A stretch of 64,000 nt of DNA from contig JAHZJK010000030.1 of NCBI GenBank assembly GCA_022600955.1, positions 1 to 64,000 on the forward strand, read 5' to 3'. Numbering within the stretch: the first letter of the stretch is position 1; the number at the start of each line of letters is the position of its first letter. Positions 55,891 to 64,000 of this stretch are shown here, in pieces. A program made the position numbers and the translations under genes. The notes beneath the pieces were generated by a model that was not told the DNA's origin, ran no database searches, and saw only the letters and a program-made list of their open reading frames with translations. This stretch comes from Gammaproteobacteria bacterium. Its GTDB lineage: Bacteria; Pseudomonadota; Gammaproteobacteria; Steroidobacterales; Woeseiaceae.

Positions 55891-56499
55891 CTAGTCTGGC
55901 GCGGTTGCACCGTCAGGAGGAGGTCCGACCTCATCTGCGCCATTTCCTTCGGGCGGAACATCGTAACTGATCGCGCCCTGTTCAGGCGGAGGCATGTCGG
56001 GCAATCCGGCGCCCGATGCTTCTGGAGCAGGGCCAATGTAGTCTGAATCGATGAATTCAGATGTATCGTCGTATATGCCGGGATCCGCGCCCAGGTTGGC
56101 CGGCGGACTGTCACCTGTAGTCCGTGCGCTTGGTGGGGCGGTGGTTGGCGTTCCTGCGCCGGTCGTCGAATTCTCCGCTGGGCGTTCTCCGCTAGCTGCG
56201 CCATCGGGGACAGGTGCGGACGAACTGACTGGCACACCGTACCTGTCAATGGTGGGATTGACCGGCTGCGGTGGTCTTTCGATAGCGCGCGTGTCTGGTC
56301 CTGCACCAGGCAAATCATCCGTGTCGTTCGGCGAACCCTGTGTCACATCATCTGCCACGCCGCCCGTCTCGCCCGGCACGGCCTGCTCGTCCTGACCGAT
56401 TGCTCTTGTCGCGTCTTTGCGGGAAGCGCTGAAAACCATGACCGCAACCGCGAGCGTGATTAATGCCAGTAACCCGATCAAACGAACCGCAAGACTCAT
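55891..56499 (-). CDS. Unknown membrane-anchored protein, Pro/Gly/Asp-rich
   Basis: A 202-residue protein with one N-terminal hydrophobic helix (about 5-25, LIGLLALITLAVAVMVFS) and then a low-complexity tail rich in Pro, Gly, Asp, Ala and Thr, with almost no hydrophobic stretches, so likely disordered. It is probably a periplasmic or surface tether. No family recognised. It is read in the same direction as the exporter gene, 102 bp downstream of it, and upstream of the metalloprotease. That the frame is a real gene rests on its length, the anchor and the absence of a better frame; the composition bias is also what a spurious frame could show. Confidence 0.6.
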   Translation of the reverse strand: MSLAVRLIGLLALITLAVAVMVFSASRKDATRAIGQDEQAVPGETGGVADDVTQGSPNDTDDLPGAGPDTRAIERPPQPVNPTIDRYGVPVSSSAPVPDGAASGERPAENSTTGAGTPTTAPPSARTTGDSPPANLGADPGIYDDTSEFIDSDYIGPAPEASGAGLPDMPPPEQGAISYDVPPEGNGADEVGPPPDGATAPD

Positions 56500-56601
56500 T
56501 CTCCGAACTCCGCTGGGTATCGAATCTAAACCCGTCGATTTTGTATCTCATTCGCCGGCAAACAACGACCGTTATCTGCGGCGAAATCGTTACAGCTTTT
56601 T

Positions 56602-59331
56602 CTAATTGAACGTCTGCACGGCTGCTACTGCAATTGCGGCCTGGTAGAGAACCTGAGTCACATTGCCCCAGAACGTCAACGGCCGCATTCTGTCAGTATC
56701 GAGCGGTACGACAATTGTATCGCCTGGCCGAATCTCAACTCTGTTATTGCGACCGAACCACCTCGACCCTTTGCCGGACACAACTGCACCATTTGCTCTA
56801 ACGATGTAAATCAGTTTCTTGTCAGCCCTGCGCGTCAAACCGCCACTCAGCGCAATATACTCATCCCGCGACGCTTTCTCCCGGTAAAGGTGTGATGTGT
56901 TTTGCTGGGTTTCCCCCAAAACTGTCACCACCTGAGCCGTGGTTGGAATCATCAACCGGTCACCATTACGAACCTCTATGGATTCTCCGTTTGTTTGTTG
57001 GTCAATATCAATTACGAGGCGACCAACTGCTTCGGTCCTTCTCAGCTGGTCCAGAAGTACGCGGCCAGTACTCTGCGTCTCAACGCCACCAGTCGTCGCA
57101 GTTTGCAAGGAAAGCGAGGCAAGATCTGCCTCCATTCGGCGCGCCAGGGTCTCTATTTGATCTTGCTCTTGCTGTTTCAGTGACTCACGCAAGAAAACCG
57201 CGCCTTCCGGAAATGCCGCTGCGGTAAGTCCGCCAGCACGGGCGATCACTTCTGCCAGCGTCTCCCCACGACGCACGCGGTACGCGCCTGGAAACTGTAC
57301 CTCACCCTCAAGAGTTATCGTCCATATCGAGTCCCATTGTGGAACTCGATTGATGATGAGGTAGTCGTGCTCCTGCAACGAAACATCCGCCGACAGGTCT
57401 CCTTGCCTGATCGCATACAAGTCGACTTTTCGTGTGTCTGACTCCCTGCTACCGCCTGCTGTTACGGTATACCTTGTGAGTTCGGCTTCCAGCGCATAAG
57501 CGCTCTCGGTCAGATTGCCTCCTGCTCGCACCAAGTCGCTAATCCGCATTGCGGTTTCCAGCGGATAGATTCCCGGCGCCCGCACATTGCCCGATATCTG
57601 AACCTGCCGTGCCGGATTATCGATCGTCGACTGTGCCCGCAACTCTTCAAGCAATGGTCCGACAACACGCTGGCGGCCAAGCGCCAAACTAAACACGTTG
57701 ACTGTATCGCCAGGCTGAAGCATGACATCCGCGGCAGAGCCCCGCCCATGTAGCGCTGCTGACAAACTCGCGGACAGCACATCAAGTGGCTCGCCCCTGG
57801 CGTTCTCACGCCGGATTAGCACGTAGTCGGTGTCGACCCCTGGCAACAGTTCTTCAGGCGAACTGATCAGATCCGACAGCCGCATTCCATCGCGCCAAGG
57901 ATAGTCTCCCGGTCGATGGACATGGCCCGACAAGGCGACTGCATTACCCAGCTCTGGCAGAACTTTCGGTACGACCAGCGTGTCACCTTTCTGGATGCGA
58001 ATTGTATTTGCGGACTCGCTACGCAGATTTACCGACAATACGGTCCGCTCCCCGTCTTGCCCGATTCGTTCGAGCCGCGCGCCATCTGCGAATGCATCCG
58101 CTGTCAGACCACCTGCAAGTCCGACCAGATCAGCCGCCGTAGTTAGTCGTCCTACTTCGTATATGGCAGGACGATTAACTGCACCACCCACAGCGACCGT
58201 CATGCCTATCGGTGGAACAAAAATCACGTCGCCAGGCTGCAATCGGCGATCGCCCGAATTGTCACCACGGATCAGCAAGTCGTACGCATCGAGCCGGCCG
58301 ACAAGCTTGCCACTTCTCTTCAGTTGTATATTGCGCAGCGATCCAATAGCACTCAATCCACCGCTGCGGTACAACGCTGCACTGACAGTCGCCAGACCAC
58401 TTACAACGTACGAACCGGGGCGGTTCACATCACCGAGCACAAATACGCGGATCGTTCTTAGCTGACCCATCGTCACGCTAACCTGCGTACCGATGAGCGT
58501 CTGCTGGACCTGTTTTTTCAAGTTCGTACGAAATTCAGAAAACGGAATTCCGGCCACAGTCACTGGTCCGATATTCGGTAAATTTAGTTCACCGTCTCTC
58601 GATACTTCGTGTTCGTAGATTTCGTTTACGTTGCCGTATAACTGCACCCGAACGGAATCACCGGGTCCCAGAATGTAATTCTCCGGCACCGGTCCATTGG
58701 CCGGCGCATCGAATCCCGTTTCCTGTGGTGCGAAAACGTCGTAACCGAAAGGCTCGAGAGCCTCGATGCCAATGGGTGTTTGAGCAAGGATACGGGCGTC
58801 TACGTCGAACGACGACAAATTGGGTTCCGCCTGCAAACGACGGTTGATCTCGGACTCGCTCAGACCCAGTAACGGAATACGCTCCAGGCCCTGAAGCGAA
58901 AGTATTCCTGAGTCGTCCAGAACGAACAGTTGACTGCCGATAAGCCTTTGCAATGCTGGATCCTCGGCAAGGTCGCGGCTTTGCGCTGCATCCAGAGTGC
59001 TACTCGGCGAGAAGTCAATAACTATCCGGCTGCGCGGTTGTGCAGTCATTTCCGCCAGACCCTGGCGCCACATATCGGGCATGGCACCTGTCGAAGTATC
59101 CGCCGTAGAAAGCGGCTCGTTTATCGAGCTCTGCGAACTCTGTTGCTGCTGGCTGTTGAGCTCACGCAGCGCCTGCATAGCCTGCTCACGCTCTGCTGCT
59201 GGCAGCGAATTGAGAATCTGCTGCTGCGTCGGTGACAACTGAATTGACTGCGATGCCGCATTCATGGGGAAAATCACACAACAAAGCAAGGCCAGTAAAG
59301 GCACCTTTCTACCGGGCCCAACGAGACTCAT
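56602..59331 (-). CDS. Large SLBB-repeat polysaccharide export outer-membrane protein
   Basis: A 909-residue exporter, far longer than Wza (about 380). Signal peptide about 1-25. A Poly_export domain (about 200-290: ENYILGPGDSVRVQLYGNVN and RDGELNLPNIGPVTVAGI) is followed by six SLBB-like domains (for example VFVLGDVNRPGSYVVSG, VAVGGAVNRPAIYEVGRLT, VALSGHVHRPGDYPWRDGM, VQISGNVRAPGIYPLETAM, ITLEGEVQFPGAYRVRRGE). The last has the weaker VTVLGETQQNTSHLYRE. ATG at 59,331 with GGAG six bases upstream overlaps the Wzi stop (ATGA); a TTG at 59,343 is less likely. Outer-membrane channel of system B, probably with the Wzi pair as partners. Confidence 0.88.
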   Translation of the reverse strand: MSLVGPGRKVPLLALLCCVIFPMNAASQSIQLSPTQQQILNSLPAAEREQAMQALRELNSQQQQSSQSSINEPLSTADTSTGAMPDMWRQGLAEMTAQPRSRIVIDFSPSSTLDAAQSRDLAEDPALQRLIGSQLFVLDDSGILSLQGLERIPLLGLSESEINRRLQAEPNLSSFDVDARILAQTPIGIEALEPFGYDVFAPQETGFDAPANGPVPENYILGPGDSVRVQLYGNVNEIYEHEVSRDGELNLPNIGPVTVAGIPFSEFRTNLKKQVQQTLIGTQVSVTMGQLRTIRVFVLGDVNRPGSYVVSGLATVSAALYRSGGLSAIGSLRNIQLKRSGKLVGRLDAYDLLIRGDNSGDRRLQPGDVIFVPPIGMTVAVGGAVNRPAIYEVGRLTTAADLVGLAGGLTADAFADGARLERIGQDGERTVLSVNLRSESANTIRIQKGDTLVVPKVLPELGNAVALSGHVHRPGDYPWRDGMRLSDLISSPEELLPGVDTDYVLIRRENARGEPLDVLSASLSAALHGRGSAADVMLQPGDTVNVFSLALGRQRVVGPLLEELRAQSTIDNPARQVQISGNVRAPGIYPLETAMRISDLVRAGGNLTESAYALEAELTRYTVTAGGSRESDTRKVDLYAIRQGDLSADVSLQEHDYLIINRVPQWDSIWTITLEGEVQFPGAYRVRRGETLAEVIARAGGLTAAAFPEGAVFLRESLKQQEQDQIETLARRMEADLASLSLQTATTGGVETQSTGRVLLDQLRRTEAVGRLVIDIDQQTNGESIEVRNGDRLMIPTTAQVVTVLGETQQNTSHLYREKASRDEYIALSGGLTRRADKKLIYIVRANGAVVSGKGSRWFGRNNRVEIRPGDTIVVPLDTDRMRPLTFWGNVTQVLYQAAIAVAAVQTFN

Positions 59332-60800
59332 AATGAACTCCAACGCAGAAATGCGGACACATCCGATTCTAGCGTGGCCTCGCTTAGAGAATCTGCATCA
59401 CGGTGTGCGAGCCCAAAATGAAACCGACCAAGCCTGGTTTGCCTCATGTGCGTTATTTGCATATCGAAAACTTTCTGCAGCGTTGGTGACAGCGTATGTC
59501 GAGGATTTGTGGGGCCAAGTCGGTTGATCTCCATGTATCGCAACGAAATATTCCACATATGACCGCCGGATTGTACCAGTGTTGAGCCGAACGAGTAGGA
59601 CAAGCCGTCTCCATCCATCGGGTGGCCAATGGCTTTGCCCTTGTAGCGATAGCCTGTCAGGTAGACACCGTGCCCATAGGCGCAATTCGGTTTGGCATCG
59701 CTAAATCCGAACCCTCCCTCCCGGCACATTGAATCAGTGACTTCAATATGCGAACGATATGCGCCGGCACCGATTTGACCCCAGTGTTCGACGCCGACCT
59801 GGCGCATCCATGAACCAATTGCGCCACCACCACCCCGTCCATCCTCACCAATCCATTGCATATACAGAGCGAGCGGCAGGTCTTTTGGCAGGCGCCAGCG
59901 AATGTCGAATCCTCCAAGCTGGTTGCCTGGCTCATCGTCCGGGCTGATGTTCACACCGCGATTATCATTCCCGACCAACAGATCCAGAAACGTGTCCAGA
60001 CCGCAGGGGCGATTTTCGCCGCACCACTGAGCGGTTCTGGAAATGCCAATTTCGAGACCGGTGTTTGGCGGTCTGAAAGTACCCCTTACGCCAAACAACA
60101 ATGCGTCATCGATCTGGCGATCATCATCCAGCATCGTCATAAAGCTTGAAAGGCTCCAGGGACCGATCCAGCTGAGCCACTTTGTCTTGAACGGCGCACT
60201 GATCTTTCTGTCAATCGAGAGTCCGGGCGACGGTCGGGCGTTGCTGGACATCACCAGGCTTCCGTCACGACCTGGTCCCCACCAGCGCTCCTGCCAGCCC
60301 GCCGAAAGCATCCAGTTTCCAACTGACAGGCCCACGTAGGTGCCATCCGGTCGAATCTCATCGCCGTCGAACGGATTTGCGACGCCTGAAGCGGAGAGAT
60401 TTAGTGCGAATCTCGCTCCGGACCAGGCGAACTGCGCCTTCACTTCGCCCTCTGCTCGGGGCGTATTTTCGAAAGAACGAATGAGTCGGGGGTTTAGCGC
60501 CGCGGACACCTCGAAGCTCGACACCCATTCATTTGACCTGAGTGCGGATTGAACAAATTGATCTGTCCGAAGGTACGCATCCTGAACACTGCCCGACAGC
60601 GAGTTAACGTCAGTTTTCCGCATAGACATGGCGATGTCATCTACTGTGATCGGCCATGCAGTCAGCGGAACATTGGTTACATTACTGTCGTTCAGCAATT
60701 CCAGATCAAGACGGAGCTGCATGTCGCCGGGCGCCACAACAGGGGATGACTGCGCCTGCAACGGCAACAGTAGCAACAGTGCTAGTAGGAACTTCGCCAT
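59328..60800 (-). CDS. wzi: Wzi-type capsule assembly protein 1
   Basis: A 490-residue outer-membrane barrel of the Wzi family, which ties capsule to the cell surface. Signal peptide about 1-18 (cleavage near QSSP). Family segments: LLNDSNVTNVPLTAWPI, SAGWQERWWGPGRDGSLVMS, ARPSPGLSIDRKISAPFKTKWLSWIGPW (positions about 190-216), ISRTAQWCGENRPCGLDTFLDLLVGNDNRG, YGHGVYLTGYRYKGKAIGHPMDGDG. It overlaps the exporter gene by 4 bp and the second Wzi gene upstream by 19 bp, so these three genes are one unit. Confidence 0.9.
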   Translation of the reverse strand: MAKFLLALLLLLPLQAQSSPVVAPGDMQLRLDLELLNDSNVTNVPLTAWPITVDDIAMSMRKTDVNSLSGSVQDAYLRTDQFVQSALRSNEWVSSFEVSAALNPRLIRSFENTPRAEGEVKAQFAWSGARFALNLSASGVANPFDGDEIRPDGTYVGLSVGNWMLSAGWQERWWGPGRDGSLVMSSNARPSPGLSIDRKISAPFKTKWLSWIGPWSLSSFMTMLDDDRQIDDALLFGVRGTFRPPNTGLEIGISRTAQWCGENRPCGLDTFLDLLVGNDNRGVNISPDDEPGNQLGGFDIRWRLPKDLPLALYMQWIGEDGRGGGGAIGSWMRQVGVEHWGQIGAGAYRSHIEVTDSMCREGGFGFSDAKPNCAYGHGVYLTGYRYKGKAIGHPMDGDGLSYSFGSTLVQSGGHMWNISLRYMEINRLGPTNPRHTLSPTLQKVFDMQITHMRQTRLGRFHFGLAHRDADSLSEATLESDVSAFLRWSSL

Positions 60801-62263
60801 TGCAAGTAGAAACGCGCGTTAGAAGCTGAGGTTCCGCTGGCTACATCATCGATGTCTTCGAAACCAAGTCCGATATCAATCAAGCCATAGGAAAACTGCC
60901 GACTGTGAGACAAATCCAGGCTAACAATATCTTGCCTGGTCGGTGTTAGCGTGTTTTTCGGATCGGCTGATCCACCTCGATTGAGTGCGCCATAACGTAG
61001 CGTGGCACGCCACTGGGTATCCGCATCGTCAACCAGCAGCGCGCCAACAGAAATCATGCGAGCGTCATTGTCGACGCCATGGCCTACACTGCGGCCACGA
61101 TAGCGATAGCCAGTCGTGTAGTTGCCGTGGTTGTAGCCACAGTTAAAGATTTCACTCGACTCATGAAACTGGCACGAAGTGCCTGCGAATTCCGCGAACA
61201 CCCGAGTTGACCATCGGTCCGCAAGATACCCGCTCCACTCACCGCCAACCTGGCCAAGATAGCGACTTGGAAATCCACCGGCCTCATCTTCACCGATAAA
61301 CTGCCCATAAAAAGCGACGGGCTGTCCGAATAATACAGGCGACCAGCGAAAATCCAGTCCGGCGAGCTGATTGCCGGGTTCGTTGTCAAAATCAACACCC
61401 GGGTCCCCACGATTATCATTGCCCAGCAAAAGGTCCACGAAAGTTTCCGCATCGCACGGTCTGCCATCACCGCACCACTGCGCACTCCGCGACAGTCCAA
61501 GCTCGAGACTCTTGAGTGGCCTGAGCGTAACTCGCATGCCGAAGAACTGCGCATTCGGAATATCCCGGTCTTCCTCCATCTGGCCAAACATGAGACTAAA
61601 ATCCCAGGGCCCCATCCAGCTCAACCATTTCGTATTCCAGGGATCCGTGAAGATTCGGTCTACAACCAGCGCAGGCATTGGCCGGGCATTGTTGGAAAGA
61701 ATCAGGCTGCCATCCCAGCCTGGGCCCCACCAACGCTCTTGCGTGCTCGCCGCAACGGACCAGTTGCCGAACACCGCGCCGACCAGCGTATTATCGACTC
61801 GAACTTCTTTGCTGTCCTGCTCGGAATCGACGCCCTGAACGTTCACTTCTGCGCTAAACCATTCGCCGATATAGCCGGCGCCAGCCGACAATTCGATCTC
61901 ACCCCGCGGCGTATTTTGAAACCCTCGAATTCGGGTCGGTTCGTCGGCGCCGGCTGCCTTGGCATTGAATGTCAGGTACTCGCTGCGGGTCTCCCAGTGT
62001 GCGCGGTCTTTCACACGCAGCAGTGACGCAGCGATCGCCGCCGGCAAGGTGTTGACATCCACCTGATCGAAATCATCCAGAATAGGCCCCCACGCCAAAG
62101 GCCAGGTCGTCGTCGGCCCTTTGATCACCCCGTAGTCTGCCAATCGCTGAATATCGTGGCGTAAGACAGGATCACCTGCCGGGATATACGGCCCAGCGAT
62201 AGCTATCGGTGATGCCAGCCAGACCAGCAGTACAGCAGCTCGAATATGCACCCGAAATTTCAT
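60782..62263 (-). CDS. wzi: Wzi-type capsule assembly protein 2
   Basis: A 493-residue paralogue of the previous protein. Signal peptide about 1-22 (FRVHIRAAVLLVWLASPIAIA). Shares ASTQERWWGPGWDGSLILSN, LVVDRIFTDPWNTKWLSWMGPWDFS, LSRSAQWCGDGRPCDAETFVDLLLGNDNRG and NHGNYTTGYRYRGRSVGHGVDNDARM. Start at 62,263 is chosen by the signal peptide; the frame runs open to 62,437, but that part overlaps the divergent methyltransferase start. Two adjacent Wzi copies may bind different glycans or form a combined surface platform. Divergent from the methyltransferase gene by 107 bp, which should contain the promoter of this operon. Confidence 0.88.
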   Translation of the reverse strand: MKFRVHIRAAVLLVWLASPIAIAGPYIPAGDPVLRHDIQRLADYGVIKGPTTTWPLAWGPILDDFDQVDVNTLPAAIAASLLRVKDRAHWETRSEYLTFNAKAAGADEPTRIRGFQNTPRGEIELSAGAGYIGEWFSAEVNVQGVDSEQDSKEVRVDNTLVGAVFGNWSVAASTQERWWGPGWDGSLILSNNARPMPALVVDRIFTDPWNTKWLSWMGPWDFSLMFGQMEEDRDIPNAQFFGMRVTLRPLKSLELGLSRSAQWCGDGRPCDAETFVDLLLGNDNRGDPGVDFDNEPGNQLAGLDFRWSPVLFGQPVAFYGQFIGEDEAGGFPSRYLGQVGGEWSGYLADRWSTRVFAEFAGTSCQFHESSEIFNCGYNHGNYTTGYRYRGRSVGHGVDNDARMISVGALLVDDADTQWRATLRYGALNRGGSADPKNTLTPTRQDIVSLDLSHSRQFSYGLIDIGLGFEDIDDVASGTSASNARFYLQWRSSY

Positions 62264-62370
62264 GCGCGAATTGTGACGTGCATGACAGCTCCCGACAAGT
62301 GCAATACCATCTCTCATTACTCGCTCCGACAGTTGCCAGGACAAGTGGGTTGTCACACACAGATTGGTCA

Positions 62371-63264
62371 ATGCTTTGCCCTGTTTGCAGATCTGCGGAG
62401 CTGTCGGCTGCTGATACCTGCATGACTTGCGCATCATGTGGCCATCAAAGCTTGATCAGCGACGGCGTCCTGCAGTGTTTTACGGATGAGCAAGCCTCTG
62501 ATTACAAGGACTTTCTCCACACCTACACTGAGGTGCGTCTGAAAGAAGGTCGAGCAAGCTATGACGCTGACGCGCTCCGTGGCCTGCCCGCTTGCCCGCC
62601 TTCTCTACCCATGGCGGATCAGTGGAGAATACGAGCTCGAAGCTACCAGTATTTGATGCGCACCCTTTGTCACTGCCTGGCGCCAGCGGCGAAAATCCTT
62701 GATCTCGACGCTGGCAACGGCTGGCTCAGCAACCGCCTGGCAGAAGCTGGCTTCTCCCCCTGTGCCGTTGATCTTAGCATCAACAATGACGACGGCCTCG
62801 GTGCAGCGCAGCTATACGATACCCGATGGCCACGATTGCAGGCTGCATTCGACAACATGCCACTAGAAGATTCGCAAGCCGATGCCATCGTGTTCAACGC
62901 GAGCTTTCACTATTGTGCGAACCAACAGGCGACTGTTGCAGAATCTTTGCGCGTGTTGCGTCCCGGCGGATTGCTCGTCATTCTCGATTCGCCTGTTTAC
63001 AACGACGCGTCGAGCGGCGTGCAAATGCTTGTTGAACAGCAACAGTACTTCGAACGGCTGATCGGGCGTCGCTCCGACTCCGTTGACGTAACAGGCTATC
63101 TCACGTGGCGACAGCTCGAAAATCTCGGTAACGAATTCGACCTGAATTGGACGATTCGCAAACCCTGGTACGGGCTGCGCTGGTGGCTGCGGCCATGGCG
63201 AGCAAAACTTCGCAAGGAGCGGGAGCCGGCTTCGTTTGCTGTTATTTCGACGATTGCAAAGTAG
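62371..63264 (+). CDS. SAM-dependent methyltransferase with N-terminal zinc-ribbon-like segment
   Basis: A 297-residue protein. Residues 1-30 have a CPVC ... CMTCASCGH pattern (Cys at 2, 5, 17, 20, 23), a zinc-ribbon-like or short treble-clef segment. A class I methyltransferase fold follows: ILDLDAGNGWLSNRLAEAG (motif I, about 107-126, in which the usual G of DLGAG is D), then MPLEDSQADAIVFNASFHY (motif IV region) and LRVLRPGGLLVILDSP. ATG at 62,371 is chosen because the cysteine cluster begins there. Possibly modifies a glycan or isoprenoid-linked substrate. Convergent with the glycosyltransferase at the right edge, overlapping by 23 bp. Confidence 0.75.
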   Translation: MLCPVCRSAELSAADTCMTCASCGHQSLISDGVLQCFTDEQASDYKDFLHTYTEVRLKEGRASYDADALRGLPACPPSLPMADQWRIRARSYQYLMRTLCHCLAPAAKILDLDAGNGWLSNRLAEAGFSPCAVDLSINNDDGLGAAQLYDTRWPRLQAAFDNMPLEDSQADAIVFNASFHYCANQQATVAESLRVLRPGGLLVILDSPVYNDASSGVQMLVEQQQYFERLIGRRSDSVDVTGYLTWRQLENLGNEFDLNWTIRKPWYGLRWWLRPWRAKLRKEREPASFAVISTIAK

Positions 63265-64000
63265 TAGCGTAATGGTCTAACAACTCACTAGTCGACTGCT
63301 CGATATCGGGCGGCGCTCGAAGTGGCGACAAGATGGTCGAGTGATTCGCCGCCGCGACAATATTGTTCGCCAGTTGAGACTCATTTCCAGGTTCGCTGAG
63401 AAAGTCTTGCGGACAAAATATCGGCATAGAGCCTACATTGGTGCCGATAGTGAGACGTCCACACGCAGCTGCTTCCGCAACAACCATGCCATAGCTCTCG
63501 AACCATGAGTTCAGAACACAGAACGACGCACCACGATAGTACGCGGCGAGATTCGCATGATCGATTTGGCCATGAAAAGTTACGGGAGCATGCAATTCGC
63601 GTGCTTGCTGCCGCAGATTCGGCAGCAGCGGGCCCTCACCTACGACGTGCAAATGTAGGCTCTCGTTCCTTCTCGCCAATTCGGCGAAGGCACGGATCAA
63701 ACCAGCAATACCCTTTACAGCAACGAGGCTCGCAACACACAGGACTGGAATTTTACCCTTGAGGCGCTCTATGCCGCCCGTCGGAGCGAATTTTTCATGA
63801 TCAACGCCGCAGTTCATCTGTTCCGTATTGAACCCAGCATTTTGCGACTGAATTGCATGCCTGTGGAACGGCGACAGCGCCAGCAGCCGGTCCGCGCGAT
63901 GTGCACCATACCGCGCCAGTCGGCCAGCAACATGCCGGTGCTTCTTGCCGTAACCGGCGCCTGGCTCGAACGTCAGTTCGCCACCCATCACTGATACGAG
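63242..64000 (-). CDS. Glycosyltransferase family 4, 5' end cut by window edge
   Basis: The visible 252 residues are the donor-binding half of a GT-B enzyme, and the frame stays open to position 64,000, so the start lies beyond the window. Segments: SVMGGELTFEPGAGYGKKHR, IPVLCVASLVAVKGIAGLIRA, LHLHVVGEGPLLPNLRQQARE, VTFHGQIDHANLAAYYRGASFCVLNS, ESYGMVVAEAAACGRLTIGTNVG with the EX7E-type Glu pair. It converges on the methyltransferase gene, overlapping by 23 bp. Role in the same glycan region is inferred from context. Confidence 0.87.
   Translation of the reverse strand, partial: LVSVMGGELTFEPGAGYGKKHRHVAGRLARYGAHRADRLLALSPFHRHAIQSQNAGFNTEQMNCGVDHEKFAPTGGIERLKGKIPVLCVASLVAVKGIAGLIRAFAELARRNESLHLHVVGEGPLLPNLRQQARELHAPVTFHGQIDHANLAAYYRGASFCVLNSWFESYGMVVAEAAACGRLTIGTNVGSMPIFCPQDFLSEPGNESQLANNIVAAANHSTILSPLRAPPDIEQSTSELLDHYATTLQSSK

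Noticed and set aside
56551..56585. Inverted repeat TTCGCCG/CGGCGAA after the long exporter gene as a terminator
   Set aside because: The loop is about 21 bases and no T-run follows on the - strand, so an intrinsic terminator is not supported.

Overview
The window is a dense, almost purely glycan-related locus from a Gram-negative bacterium. Outer-membrane polysaccharide exporters, Wzi-type surface-attachment barrels, a periplasmic-type chain-length machinery and a lipoprotein exporter are all present. The gene repertoire (exosortase-A-type EPS export genes, WbpM/WbpV/WbpL-type sugar genes, heparinase-like lyase) fits a gammaproteobacterium or a close relative. I cannot name the genus from sequence alone. 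I saw no rRNA, tRNA, CRISPR array, insertion sequence or origin.

Layout. (1) 1-5,938 (+): the cut-off end of an acyl-CoA dehydrogenase-like gene, a DUF1839 gene, a GH2 glycosidase and a protein with two fused alpha/beta-hydrolase halves, tightly packed as one operon. The first two are the known companions of amino acid:[carrier protein] ligases, so a carrier-protein amino-acid pathway probably lies just left of the window. (2) 5,953-31,420 (mostly -): an exosortase-A (XrtA)-type exopolysaccharide system A. It has a heparinase-like lyase, glycosyltransferases, three glutamine amidotransferases of the AsnB type, a polysaccharide deacetylase, a flippase, an outer-membrane barrel, a BY-kinase, a chain-length protein, an export lipoprotein and a priming sugar transferase. 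Two + strand inserts interrupt it: a sulfotransferase with a pair of unknown membrane-anchored proteins (11,336-13,140), and the second AsnB (14,645-16,594). No exosortase, PEP-CTERM protein or clear polymerase for system A lies in the window. (3) 31,608-33,699 (+): a VanZ-like membrane protein and a UDP-GlcNAc 2-epimerase. (4) 33,696-62,263 (-): a Wzx/Wzy-type capsule or surface polysaccharide system B. It includes ManB, Ugd, WbpM/WbpV/WbpL-type genes, a fourth AsnB, Wzy, Wzx, a dTDP-3-acetamido-3,6-dideoxyhexose pathway (RmlB, FdtA, FdtB, FdtC), Wzz, a secreted matrixin-type protease with FG-GAP repeats, a long SLBB exporter and two Wzi paralogues. (5) The right edge holds a methyltransferase (+) and a cut-off glycosyltransferase (-).

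How it fits together. The two assembly lines each have their own priming transferase, flippase, chain-length regulator and outer-membrane exit, and they share sugar precursors (UDP-GlcA, UDP-ManNAc, UDP-QuiNAc/FucNAc, dTDP-3-acetamido-dideoxyhexose, mannose/glucose phosphates). Decoration genes are unusually rich: four AsnB-like amidotransferases (probably amidating uronic acids), a sulfotransferase, two hexapeptide acyltransferases, a deacetylase, a GINT1/formyltransferase-like transferase and, probably, the carrier-protein amino-acid pathway on the left edge. Many start codons overlap the preceding stop (ATGA, GTGA, TGATG), so long polycistronic units are likely.
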